Source: Hamadaea tsunoensis DSM 44101 (GTDB lineage: Bacteria; Actinomycetota; Actinomycetes; Mycobacteriales; Micromonosporaceae). Taken from it: 64,000 nucleotides of DNA. The stretch is from positions 264,495 to 328,494 of the forward strand of contig NZ_KE386821.1 in assembly GCF_000428945.1 (NCBI RefSeq). Direction: 5' to 3'. The translations under genes were made by a program, and so were the position numbers. The notes under the pieces were generated by a model. It saw nothing but the letters and a program-made list of their open reading frames with translations, was not told where the DNA came from and ran no database searches. Shown piece by piece: positions 34,412 through 42,521 of the stretch (its first letter is position 1; each line of letters opens with the position of its first letter).

Positions 34412-34926
34412 CGTCGCCCGGACCGGCCGTCCGGCCCGTCGCGCAGCAGCGGCCGCATCCGGCGCAGCTCGTCCAGCGCCTCGTGACTCGTCGCCGCGAT
34501 GGTGTCGACCGCCGCGCGGGCGGTGTCCGGATCGGTGGCGAAGACGTACTGCGCGAGCCCGGCCTGCACCGAGATCACCGCCAGCTGGCGGCTGACGGCC
34601 TCATGCGACTCCCGCGCGCGCGTGCCGGTGACCGCCCGTCGATCGCAGTCGGCGTCGGCCGCGCGCAGCCGTTCGACCAGCATCCCCAGCCGCGCGTGCC
34701 GCCCGGCCAGCCGCCAGACCATCGCCCCGGCGGACGCCAGGACCACCCCGGCCGCCGCCCACTGCACGACCGTGGGCACGACCCCGGGAACCAGGCCGTA
34801 GGCGGACAGCAGCCCGCTGGCCAGGACCGCGCCGAAAGCAGCGACCGGCCAGACCACGAGCACGAGATCGATGCCGAGCGCGCCGGGCCAGGCCGGCCGC
34901 CGCAACCCCCGCCGCCGTGCCCGCAT
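34408..34926 (-). CDS. Truncated sensor-kinase-like protein (two TM helices plus HisKA_3, no ATPase domain)
   Basis: A 172-aa protein with two membrane segments (about 19-45, IDLVLVVWPVAAFGAVLASGL, and about 50-72). Then comes a dimerisation/phospho-acceptor helix of HisKA_3 type: ARESHEAVSRQLAVISVQAG with His108 in the place of the phosphorylated His, and ATSHEALDELRRMRPLL. The protein stops there; the HATPase_c domain (N, G1, G2 boxes, normally about 130 further residues) is absent and the next gene starts at once. Normal members have four to six TM helices and about 380-420 aa. Start ATG 34926 has TACCCT 6 nt upstream, so it may be leaderless. It could still dimerise with, or accept phosphate from, a full-length kinase. 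Confidence 0.8.
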   Translation of the reverse strand: MRARRRGLRRPAWPGALGIDLVLVVWPVAAFGAVLASGLLSAYGLVPGVVPTVVQWAAAGVVLASAGAMVWRLAGRHARLGMLVERLRAADADCDRRAVTGTRARESHEAVSRQLAVISVQAGLAQYVFATDPDTARAAVDTIAATSHEALDELRRMRPLLRDGPDGRSGRR

Positions 34927-35024
34927 CGGGCAAGGGTATTCCCGGCGGCGGGTGCGTCCATCAACCCAGGGATATACACCGCAGGTTGTACGCGCCGCGG
35001 CGTAGCCGTAGCCGCGACTGCCGC

Positions 35025-36032
35025 TCAGGTACGCGTACTGGATTCGCGGACGACCAGTTCCGGTTGGAAGACGACGTGGCGGTGCTCGTGGCGGCCGTCG
35101 GCCTCCGTCTCCTCCAGCAGCAGCTGCGCGGCCGTACGCCCGAGCTGCTCGCGCGGTTGGCGTACCGAGGACAGGGGGACGGCGGCAGCGGCGGCGAAAT
35201 CGATGTCGTCGTAGCCGACGATCGCCACGTCGTCCGGTACGCGTACACCCCGCTTGGTGGCTTCCTGGAGGACGCCGAGGGCGAGCAGGTCGTTGGCGCA
35301 GAAGAGCGCGGTGGGGCGGCGGGCCGCGGGCAGGTCGGCGAGCTCGGCGACCGCGGCGCGACCGGCGGCGACGGTGAGGCTGGGGGTGGCGATGGTCGAC
35401 AGGCGCGCGGTGCCCTTCGTGGCGAGGGTGACGCCGCGGTGGCGGTCGGCGACCTGCTGGATGCTCATCGGGCCGCCGACGAAGGCGATGTGCTCGTGGC
35501 CGGTCGCGACCAGGTGCTCGCCGGCCAGGCGGCCGCCGAGGACGTCGTCGACGGCGACCGAGCAGCGGTCGCGGCCGCCGGAGCCGCGGTCGACGAGCAC
35601 GACCGGGGTGCCGCGCTGGATCAGCTGTTCCAGGCGGGAGTTGCGGGTGTCGTCGACGGGCGTGATGAGCAGGCCGCGGATCCGCTGCTCCTCCAGCAGG
35701 TCGAGGTGGCGTCGCTCGCGGTCGGAGTCCTCGCTGCTGTTGCAGACGACCACCATGACGCCGTGCTTCTCGGCCTCGACCTCGGCGCCGCGGACGACGT
35801 CGGTGAAGAAGGGGTTGGCGACGTCGAGGACGACGATCGCGATCTGGCGGCTGCTGCCGGCGCGCAGCTGGCGGGCGGAGTCGTTGCGGACGTAGCCCAG
35901 CTGCGCGATCGCGTCCAGCACCCGCCGGCGGGTGTGCTCGGCGACGCGTTCGGGCTGGTTCAGCACGTTGCTGACGGTGCCGAGGGAGACGCCCGCGAGT
36001 TTGGCGACCTCTTTGATGCTCGTGGTGCTCAC
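35025..36032 (-). CDS. rhaR: LacI-family repressor of the rhamnose operon
   Basis: A 335-aa LacI/GalR regulator. The N-terminal HTH is SIKEVAKLAGVSLGTVSNVLNQPERV (residues 4-29) with hinge helix (ARQLRAGSSRQIAIVV). The periplasmic-binding-like effector domain spans about 60-330. GTG 36032 is used because the HTH begins three residues later; longer readings add non-homologous sequence. It is divergent from the rhamnose transport and catabolic genes. Two palindromes lie in the 230-bp intergenic region, one perfect (36206-36217) downstream of the operon promoter and one imperfect (36072-36085) in front of its own gene. By context it is the rhamnose-responsive repressor; effector identity (L-rhamnose or rhamnulose) is inferred. 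Confidence 0.85.
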   Translation of the reverse strand: MSTTSIKEVAKLAGVSLGTVSNVLNQPERVAEHTRRRVLDAIAQLGYVRNDSARQLRAGSSRQIAIVVLDVANPFFTDVVRGAEVEAEKHGVMVVVCNSSEDSDRERRHLDLLEEQRIRGLLITPVDDTRNSRLEQLIQRGTPVVLVDRGSGGRDRCSVAVDDVLGGRLAGEHLVATGHEHIAFVGGPMSIQQVADRHRGVTLATKGTARLSTIATPSLTVAAGRAAVAELADLPAARRPTALFCANDLLALGVLQEATKRGVRVPDDVAIVGYDDIDFAAAAAVPLSSVRQPREQLGRTAAQLLLEETEADGRHEHRHVVFQPELVVRESSTRT

Positions 36033-36071
36033 GTCGGCTCGTCGGTCCCTTCGCGGCCGGGGGAACGGGAA

Positions 36072-36085
36072 TTGGAACGTCTCAA
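36072..36085. promoter_or_regulatory. Imperfect LacI-type operator in front of rhaR
   Basis: TTGGAACGTCTCAA is a partial palindrome (5 of 7 half-site positions match) centred on ACGT, like the perfect site at 36206-36217. It lies 40 bp upstream of the rhaR start and could mediate autoregulation. Confidence 0.4.
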
Positions 36086-36159
36086 CGATTATGGGCCCGT
36101 GCGCCCCGGCGGGGAGGTTCCGGCGTCCGCATAACAACTCGGTAACCCGCTGGAAACTC

Positions 36160-36189
36160 TTGACTGTGGCGCAGCCCACATCCTACCGT
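36160..36189 (+). promoter_or_regulatory. Sigma-70-type promoter of the rhamnose operon
   Basis: TTGACT (36160-36165) as -35 and TACCGT (36184-36189) as -10 are separated by 18 bp. Transcription would start near 36196, some 67 bp before the ATPase gene, with the operator just downstream. Confidence 0.6.
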
Positions 36190-36205
36190 CACTGTAGCGA
36201 GTCGC

Positions 36206-36217
36206 TGAAACGTTTCA
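36206..36217. promoter_or_regulatory. Perfect LacI-family operator of the rhamnose operon
   Basis: TGAAACGTTTCA is a perfect 12-bp palindrome with the central CG typical of LacI/GalR operators. It sits about 10 bp after the predicted start point, so bound repressor would block initiation or act as a roadblock. Confidence 0.8.
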
Positions 36218-36262
36218 CAACCCCCGTGTTTCCCGAGCCCCCTTCGGAAACGAGGTCCCGAG

Positions 36263-37762
36263 GTGCCCCCACCTCTTCTCGCGCTGAGCGGCGTGAGCAA
36301 GTCCTTCGGAGCGGTCGCCGCGCTGCGCGACGTGCGCCTGGAGCTGTACGCCGGCGAGGCGCACGCGCTGATCGGGGAGAACGGCGCGGGCAAGTCCACC
36401 CTGGTCAAGATCCTGGCCGGCGTGCACGCGCCGGACGAGGGAACGGTCACGCTGGACGGCCGTCCGCTGGTGCTGCGCGGACCGGCCGACGCCCGGGACG
36501 CCGGCATCGCCGTCATCTACCAGGAGCCGACGCTGTTCCCGGACCTGTCGGTCGCGGAGAACATCTTCATGGGCCGCCAGCCGCTGCGCGGGCTGCGCCG
36601 GGTCGACCGGGCGCGGATGCGGGCGATGGCGGCCGAGCTGTTCGAGCGGCTCGGCGTACGGCTGGACCCGGACCGGCCGGCCCGCGGACTGTCCATCGCC
36701 GACCAGCAGCTGGTCGAGATCGCCAAGGCCATCTCGCTCGACGCCCGCGTGCTCGTGATGGACGAGCCGACGGCCGCACTGTCCGGAGTGGAGGTCGACC
36801 GGCTGTTCGCGGTCGCCCGGTCGGTACGCGACGCCGGCGCCGCCGTGCTGTTCATCTCGCACCGGTTCGACGAGGTGTTCGCGCTCTGCGAGCGGATCAC
36901 CGTGATGCGGGACGGGCAGTGGATCTCCACCGACCCCGCCGCCGAGCTGACCGTCGACCAGGCCGTGCGCCGCATGGTGGGCCGCGAGGTGTCGACCCTG
37001 TTCCCCAAGCAGCAGACCACCGTCGGCGACCCCCGCCTGGAGGTACGCGGACTCACCCGGCACGGCGTCTTCGCCGACGTCGGCTTCACCGTCCGGGCCG
37101 GCGAGATCGTCGCCCTGGCCGGACTGGTGGGCGCCGGCCGCAGCGAGGTGAGCCGGGCGGTCTTCGGCGTCGACCGGTACGACGCCGGCGAGGTCCTCGT
37201 CGACGGCCGTCGGCTGCCCAACGGCGACACCGGTGCCGCGATCCGGGCCGGGCTGGCGCTGGTCCCCGAGGACCGCCGCCAGCAGGGACTGGTGATGGAG
37301 CTGTCGGTCGAGCGCAACGCGACGCTGCCGCGGCGGTGGTCCCTGTCCTGGGGCGGCCTGCTGCTCGGCGGCGCCGAACGCCGCTCGGCGGCCACCTGGA
37401 CACAGGCCCTGCGGGTCAAGGCCGCGCGCCTGGCCGATCCGGTGTCCACCCTGTCCGGTGGCAACCAGCAGAAGGTCGTGCTGGCCAAGTGGCTCGCCAC
37501 CAGCCCGCGGGTGCTCATCGTCGACGAGCCCACCCGCGGCATCGACATCGGCACCAAGGCCGAGGTGCACCGGCTGCTGTCGCAGCTGGCCGCCGACGGG
37601 GTCGCGGTGCTCATGGTCTCCAGCGAACTCCCGGAGGTACTGGGCATGGCGGACCGCGTGCTGGTGATGCACGAAGGCCGGCTGGCCGCCGACATCCCCC
37701 GCGACCGCGCCGACGAGGAGTCGGTCATGCTCGCGGCCACCGGTCAGGCGGGACGGGCATGA
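36263..37762 (+). CDS. rhaT: Rhamnose ABC transporter, ATP-binding protein
   Basis: A 499-aa protein with two ABC cassettes, the standard layout of RbsA/XylG-type carbohydrate ATPases. Cassette 1 has Walker A GENGAGKS (about 38-45), the signature [14 protein letters not shown] and Walker [12 protein letters not shown] (about 160). Cassette 2 has the degenerate Walker A GLVGAGRS, signature [15 protein letters not shown] (about 398) and Walker [20 protein letters not shown] 36263 follows a weak GAGG. The stop overlaps the first permease start (ATGA). Assignment to L-rhamnose comes from the operon. Confidence 0.92.
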   Translation: MPPPLLALSGVSKSFGAVAALRDVRLELYAGEAHALIGENGAGKSTLVKILAGVHAPDEGTVTLDGRPLVLRGPADARDAGIAVIYQEPTLFPDLSVAENIFMGRQPLRGLRRVDRARMRAMAAELFERLGVRLDPDRPARGLSIADQQLVEIAKAISLDARVLVMDEPTAALSGVEVDRLFAVARSVRDAGAAVLFISHRFDEVFALCERITVMRDGQWISTDPAAELTVDQAVRRMVGREVSTLFPKQQTTVGDPRLEVRGLTRHGVFADVGFTVRAGEIVALAGLVGAGRSEVSRAVFGVDRYDAGEVLVDGRRLPNGDTGAAIRAGLALVPEDRRQQGLVMELSVERNATLPRRWSLSWGGLLLGGAERRSAATWTQALRVKAARLADPVSTLSGGNQQKVVLAKWLATSPRVLIVDEPTRGIDIGTKAEVHRLLSQLAADGVAVLMVSSELPEVLGMADRVLVMHEGRLAADIPRDRADEESVMLAATGQAGRA

Positions 37763-38790
37763 CCGTGACGCAGAACCGTCCCGGCGTACAGGCCGAGCGC
37801 GGCACCCGGCTCGTCCGGCGTACGTTCGCGGTGCGGGAACTGGGCATCCTGCTCGCCCTCGTCGTGCTGGTCGCGGCCACCACGATCGCCAACCCCCGGT
37901 TCCTGTCCGCGCAGAACGTCAAGGACCTGCTGCTCGGCTCGACGATCCTGGCGATCCTCGCGGTCGGGCAGGCGGTCGTCGTCATCACCCGCAACGTCGA
38001 CCTGTCCGTCGGCTCGATCCTCGGCCTGTCCGCGTTCGCGACCGGCAGCGTCTTCCTCGCCGCCCCCGGCCTGCCGATCCCCGTCATGCTGGTCATCGGC
38101 ACGGCGCTGGGCGCCGTCCTGGGCGCGGTCAACGGGGGACTGATCGCGGCGGCCCGCGTACCGGCGCTCGTGGTCACGCTCGGCACGCTGTACGTGTTCC
38201 GCGGGCTCGACTACATGTGGGCCACCGGACGGCAGATCAACGCGGCCGACATGCCGGCCGGTTTCCTGAAGATGGGCACGGCCACGGTGCTCGGCGTACC
38301 GGTGCTGGCGCTGTTCGCGGTCGTCGTGCTGGTGGTCGTCGGCTACTACACGGCCAACTACCGCAGCGGCCGGGAGCTGTACGCGCTCGGCTCCGACCCG
38401 GCCGCCGCCCGGCTGTCCGGCATCCCGACCGGCCGCCGCATCCTGTACGCCTTCGTCACCAGCGGCGCGCTCGCCGGTCTCGCCGGGGTCCTCTACTCGG
38501 CCCGGTTCGGCACCGTCGACGCGAACGCGGGCCAGGGCATGGAACTCAACGTGGTCGCGGCCGTGGTCGTCGGCGGTGTGGCCATCTTCGGCGGCAGCGG
38601 CTCGGTCTACGGTGCGGCGCTCGGCGCGGTCCTGCTCACCACGATCCGCGCCGCGCTGCCCGTCCTCGGCATCAACGTGTTCTGGCAGGACGCCGCGGTC
38701 GGCGCGCTGATCCTGGCCGCGATCGGGCTCGACCGGGCGCTGTCCGCCCGGGTGGGCCGCAGCCTGCGAGAGAGGAAGGCCCATGTCTGA
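37759..38790 (+). CDS. rhaP: Rhamnose ABC transporter, permease 1
   Basis: A 343-aa integral membrane protein of the BPD_transp_2/RbsC family with about eight to ten hydrophobic helices. The family motifs are [20 protein letters not shown] (about 75-95), [18 protein letters not shown] (about 134-152) and [23 protein letters not shown] (about 272-295). It forms the membrane channel with the second permease and the ATPase. The start is coupled by ATGA to the ATPase gene, and the gene overlaps the next by 8 bp. Which permease corresponds to RhaP or RhaQ is by gene order only. Confidence 0.9.
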   Translation: MTVTQNRPGVQAERGTRLVRRTFAVRELGILLALVVLVAATTIANPRFLSAQNVKDLLLGSTILAILAVGQAVVVITRNVDLSVGSILGLSAFATGSVFLAAPGLPIPVMLVIGTALGAVLGAVNGGLIAAARVPALVVTLGTLYVFRGLDYMWATGRQINAADMPAGFLKMGTATVLGVPVLALFAVVVLVVVGYYTANYRSGRELYALGSDPAAARLSGIPTGRRILYAFVTSGALAGLAGVLYSARFGTVDANAGQGMELNVVAAVVVGGVAIFGGSGSVYGAALGAVLLTTIRAALPVLGINVFWQDAAVGALILAAIGLDRALSARVGRSLRERKAHV

Positions 38791-39823
38791 AGCTCCTCGA
38801 CCGAGCCGGATGCGGGCACAGGGCGCCCGGGTACGCGGTGTCCTCGGCTCCTGGGACGTCATCGTGCTGCTGGCCGTGGTGGCCGTCGCGGTCGTCGGGT
38901 CGCTCAGCATCGACGGCGTCTCCAGTCCCCGGTTCTGGCGCTTCGTCACCCTCGAAGCGGTTCCGATCCTGCTGATCGCGCTGCCGATGACCCTGGTCGT
39001 CATCACCGGCGAGATCGACCTGTCGGTGGCCAGCGTGCTCGGGCTGTCCTGCACGGTGCTGGGCAAGCTGTGGGCGTCCGGCGTGACCTCGCTGCCGCTG
39101 CTGATCGCGGCCTGCCTCGTGCTCGGCGGCCTGCTCGGCGCGGTCAACGGGCTGTTCATCACCGGCTTCGGCCTGCCGTCGCTGGCGGTCACCATCGGCA
39201 CGCTGGCGATGTACCGCGGGCTCGCGTACGTGGTGCTGGGCGACAAGGCGGTGGCGGACTATCCGGCGTCGTGGACGACCTCGGCCATCAAACCGATCCA
39301 CGGCACCACGATCCCGTGGGTCATCCTCGTGGTCGCCGCGCTCGCGATCGTCTTCGGCGTGGTGCTGCACGCCACCCCGGTCGGCCGCGGCCTGTACGCG
39401 ATCGGCAACAACGCCGAGGCGGCCCGGTTCGCCGGGATCAGCGTACGGCTGACGAAGTTCTGGCTGTTCGTGGCGACCGGGGCGATGTCGGCGCTGGCCG
39501 GTGTCTTCTGGACGCTGCGGTTCGCCAGCGCCCGTGCCGACAACGGCACCGGCATCGAGCTGGCCGTCGTCGCGGCGGTCCTGCTCGGCGGCGTCTCCAT
39601 CTTCGGCGGGCGCGGCGGGCTGCTCGGCGTCCTCGCCGCCGTGGCCCTGCTCGGCGTGCTGCGCAACGCCCTGCAACTGGCCGACGTTCCGGCGAACACC
39701 CTGACCATCATCACCGGTTCGCTGCTGATCGCCTCGGTCGTCGGACCCAACGTCGCCGGCCGGCTGCGCGAGCGGCTACGACGGCGGCGGCCCATCGCAC
39801 CAACCCTTTCGCACACCACCTGA
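38783..39823 (+). CDS. rhaQ: Rhamnose ABC transporter, permease 2
   Basis: A 346-aa RbsC-family permease, similar in pattern to the previous one: LVVITGEIDLSVASVLGLSC (about 73-92), LPSLAVTIGTLAMYRGLAYV (about 130-149) and LLGGVSIFGGRGGLLGVLAAVALL (about 270-293). Two distinct permeases are characteristic of rhamnose importers of the RhaSTPQ type, in contrast to ribose or xylose importers with one. It starts inside the end of the first permease gene. The C-terminus is Arg-rich and cytoplasmic. Confidence 0.9.
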   Translation: MSEAPRPSRMRAQGARVRGVLGSWDVIVLLAVVAVAVVGSLSIDGVSSPRFWRFVTLEAVPILLIALPMTLVVITGEIDLSVASVLGLSCTVLGKLWASGVTSLPLLIAACLVLGGLLGAVNGLFITGFGLPSLAVTIGTLAMYRGLAYVVLGDKAVADYPASWTTSAIKPIHGTTIPWVILVVAALAIVFGVVLHATPVGRGLYAIGNNAEAARFAGISVRLTKFWLFVATGAMSALAGVFWTLRFASARADNGTGIELAVVAAVLLGGVSIFGGRGGLLGVLAAVALLGVLRNALQLADVPANTLTIITGSLLIASVVGPNVAGRLRERLRRRRPIAPTLSHTT

Positions 39824-39886
39824 CGCCGCTCCCCGCAGCTCCTTCCCCCGCGGACCGAGGGGCGGCCATCGATGAAGGGAACCGAC

Positions 39887-40948
39887 ATGAGAGCAGGCAC
39901 CGGCCGGGTACGCCTCGTGGCGATCACGGCTCTGGCGGCGCTCGCGCTGGCGACAGCGGCGTGCGCGGACGATTCGACCGACGGCACGAGCGCCTCGCCC
40001 GCGGCGTCCGGCGGCGGCAGCATGAAGAACGGTCTCAAGATCGCCTTCTTGCCCAAGCAGGTGAACAACCCGTACTTCACCACTTCCGACAACGGCGGCA
40101 AGACGGCGGTCGAGGAGATCAAGGGCACCTACAGCGAGACGGGGCCGTCCGAGGCCAGCCCGTCGGCGCAGGTGTCCTACATCAACACGCTGTCGCAGCA
40201 GAACACCGACGTCATCGTGGTCTCCGCCAACGACAAGGACGCCATCTGCGGCGCCCTCAACGAGGCCCGCCAGGGCGGCGCGAAGGTCGTCACGTTCGAC
40301 TCCGACACCAACCCGACCTGCCGCGACCTGTTCATCAACCAGGCCACGGCCGAGGGCATCGCCAAGAACCAGGTGAAGCTGATCTCCGACGCGGTCGGCC
40401 CCGACGGCGGCGAGATCGCCATCCTGTCGGCCACGGCCAACGCGACGAACCAGAACACCTGGATCGAGATGATGAAGACGGAGCTGGCCAAGCCCGAGTA
40501 CGCGAAGCTCAAGCTGGTCGACACCGTCTACGGCGACGACCAGGACCAGAAGTCGTTCACCGAGACCCAGGCGCTGCTGGCCAAGCACCCGAACCTCAAG
40601 GGCATCATCTCGCCGACCACGGTCGGTGTCGCCGCCGCGGCCCGGTACCTGTCCGGCTCCAGCTACAAGGGCAAGGTCCAGCTGACCGGCCTCGGTACGC
40701 CCAACCAGATGCGCGCGTTCGTCAAGGACGGCACGGTCAAGGCGTTCGCCCTGTGGAACCCGGCCGACCTCGGCTACCTGGCCGCGTACGCGGGCGGGGC
40801 GCTGGCCTCCGGGCTGATCACCGGCAAGGAGGGCGACAAGTTCACGGCCGGCAAGCTCGGCGAGTTCACCGTCGGCAAGGACGCGACCGTGCTGCTGGGC
40901 GACCCGTTCACGTTCAACGCCTCGAACATCGACCAGTTCAACTTCTAA
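39887..40948 (+). CDS. rhaS: Rhamnose ABC transporter, substrate-binding lipoprotein
   Basis: A 353-aa periplasmic-binding-like lipoprotein (Peripla_BP_4 type). The signal peptide ends in the lipobox ATAAC (Cys at about residue 27), followed by a Ser/Gly/Ala linker. The mature part begins LKIAFLPKQVNNPYFTTSDNGG and contains VIVVSANDKDAICGALNEAR (about 105-125), GEIAILSATANATNQNTW and GIISPTTVGVAAAARYL. Together these match RhaS binding proteins. ATG 39887 is preferred because AAGGGA lies 6 nt before it; ATG 39872 is an in-frame alternative without a site. It is anchored outside the cytoplasmic membrane and delivers sugar to the two permeases. Confidence 0.9.
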   Translation: MRAGTGRVRLVAITALAALALATAACADDSTDGTSASPAASGGGSMKNGLKIAFLPKQVNNPYFTTSDNGGKTAVEEIKGTYSETGPSEASPSAQVSYINTLSQQNTDVIVVSANDKDAICGALNEARQGGAKVVTFDSDTNPTCRDLFINQATAEGIAKNQVKLISDAVGPDGGEIAILSATANATNQNTWIEMMKTELAKPEYAKLKLVDTVYGDDQDQKSFTETQALLAKHPNLKGIISPTTVGVAAAARYLSGSSYKGKVQLTGLGTPNQMRAFVKDGTVKAFALWNPADLGYLAAYAGGALASGLITGKEGDKFTAGKLGEFTVGKDATVLLGDPFTFNASNIDQFNF

Positions 40949-41004
40949 GCGTCTTCGGATCCCCGTCGTAGCAACGTCCATACAGGACGGAAAGGAGGCA
41001 TGGC

Positions 41005-41349
41005 GTGCGCCGGATCTGCTTCACCCTTCAGGTCAGACCCGATCGGCTGGAGGAGTACCGGCGCCGCCATGCCCAGGTGTGGCCGGACATGCTGGCCGCC
41101 CTGCGCGACACCGGCTGGCACGACTACAGCCTGTTCCTGCGCGGGGACGGCCTGCTGGTCGGCTACCTGCTCACCGACGACTTCGAGGCCGCCCTGGCGG
41201 CCATGGACGCCACCGACGTCAACGCCCGCTGGCAGGCGCAGATGGCCGAGTTCTTCGACACCGGCCGCCCCGACCAGCACATGCACGTGCTCACCGAAGT
41301 GTTCCACCTGGAAGACAGCCCGCAAGAAGAGCTGGGAGACCAACGATGA
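41005..41349 (+). CDS. rhaM: L-rhamnose mutarotase
   Basis: A 114-aa dimeric alpha/beta-barrel protein that interconverts alpha and beta anomers of L-rhamnose. The family signature is clear: ICFTLQVRPDRLEEYRRRHAQVWPDMLAALRDTGWHDYSLFL at the N-terminus with the catalytic His, and NARWQAQMAEFF. GTG 41005 follows the excellent site AAAGGAGG; ATG 41000 is in another frame. The stop overlaps the isomerase start (ATGA). The 56-bp gap after the binding-protein gene is too short for a second strong promoter but could hold an RNA processing site. Confidence 0.93.
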   Translation: MRRICFTLQVRPDRLEEYRRRHAQVWPDMLAALRDTGWHDYSLFLRGDGLLVGYLLTDDFEAALAAMDATDVNARWQAQMAEFFDTGRPDQHMHVLTEVFHLEDSPQEELGDQR

Positions 41350-42521
41350 CCGACCTCGCGCCGCGTACCGTCGCGCGGATCAAGGACGCACTGCGCGGGC
41401 AGCGCATCGAGACCGCCTCCTGGGCGTACGGCAACTCGGGGACCCGGTTCAAGGTGTTCGCGCAGGAAGGCGTACCCCGGGACCCGTACGAGAAGATCGC
41501 CGACGCGGCCACCGTCCACCGCTACACCGGCGCCGCGCCCACCGTCGCGCTGCACATCCCCTGGGACAAGGTCGACGACTACGCCGACCTCGCCCGCCAC
41601 GCCCGCGAGCACGGGATCGCCCTGGGCACCATCAACTCCAACGTCTTCCAGGACGACGACTACAAGCTGGGCAGCGTCACCAACCCCGATCCACGCGTAC
41701 GCCGGAAAGCGGTTGCCCATCTGGTCGAGTGCGTCGACATCATGGACGCGACGGGGTCGCGCGACCTGAAGCTGTGGTTCTCCGACGGCACGAACTACCC
41801 GGGCCAGGACGACGTGCGTACGCGGCAGGACCGCCTGGCGGGCGCGCTGGCCGAGACCTATGCGCGGCTGGGCGACGGGCAGCGGATGCTGTTGGAGTAC
41901 AAGCTTTTCGAGCCGGCCTTCTACATGACCGACGTGCCGGACTGGGGGACCGCCTACCTGCACTGCGTGGCGCTGGGCGAGCGGGCGCAGGTGGTGATCG
42001 ACACCGGTCACCACGCGCCGGGCACGAACATCGAGTTCATCGTGGCGATGCTGCTGCGGGCCGGGAAGCTCGGCGGGTTCGACTTCAACTCCCGCTTCTA
42101 CGCCGACGACGACCTCATGGTCGGCAGCGCGGACCCCTTCCAGCTGTTCCGCATCATGCACGAGATCGTCCTCGCCGACGAGCTCGACAAGGACATCGCG
42201 TTCATGCTCGACCAGTGCCACAACCTGGAACCGAAGATCCAGGCGGTGATCCGCTCGGTGATGAACGTCCAGGAGGCCACCGCCAAGGCGCTGCTGGTCG
42301 ACCACGCCGCGCTCCAGGCCGCCCAGGACGCCGGCGACGTGCTGGAAAGCAACGCGGTCCTGATGGACGCCTACAACACCGACGTACGCCCGCTGCTGCG
42401 CGAGGTACGCGAGGACCAGGGCCTGGACCCCGACCCGATCGGCGCCTACAAGCGTTCGGGCTACCTGGAGCGCGTCCGGGCCGAGCGCGTCGGCGGCACG
42501 CAGGCGGGGTGGGGTGCCTGA
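41346..42521 (+). CDS. rhaI: L-rhamnose isomerase (RhaI type)
   Basis: A 391-aa TIM-barrel isomerase that converts L-rhamnose to L-rhamnulose with divalent metal. It is of the actinobacterial/Pseudomonas RhaI type rather than E. coli RhaA. Visible landmarks are SWAYGNSGTRFKVF (about 24-38), HIPWDKVDDYADL (about 72), LGTINSNVFQDDDYKLGSV (about 95-113), LLEYKLFEPAFYMTDVPDWG (about 180-200), VIDTGHHAPGTNIEFIVAML (about 217) and DFNSRFYADDDLMVGSADPFQ (about 242-262). The last two carry the metal-binding His and Asp residues. Both ends overlap neighbouring genes, consistent with one mRNA. Confidence 0.93.
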   Translation: MTDLAPRTVARIKDALRGQRIETASWAYGNSGTRFKVFAQEGVPRDPYEKIADAATVHRYTGAAPTVALHIPWDKVDDYADLARHAREHGIALGTINSNVFQDDDYKLGSVTNPDPRVRRKAVAHLVECVDIMDATGSRDLKLWFSDGTNYPGQDDVRTRQDRLAGALAETYARLGDGQRMLLEYKLFEPAFYMTDVPDWGTAYLHCVALGERAQVVIDTGHHAPGTNIEFIVAMLLRAGKLGGFDFNSRFYADDDLMVGSADPFQLFRIMHEIVLADELDKDIAFMLDQCHNLEPKIQAVIRSVMNVQEATAKALLVDHAALQAAQDAGDVLESNAVLMDAYNTDVRPLLREVREDQGLDPDPIGAYKRSGYLERVRAERVGGTQAGWGA

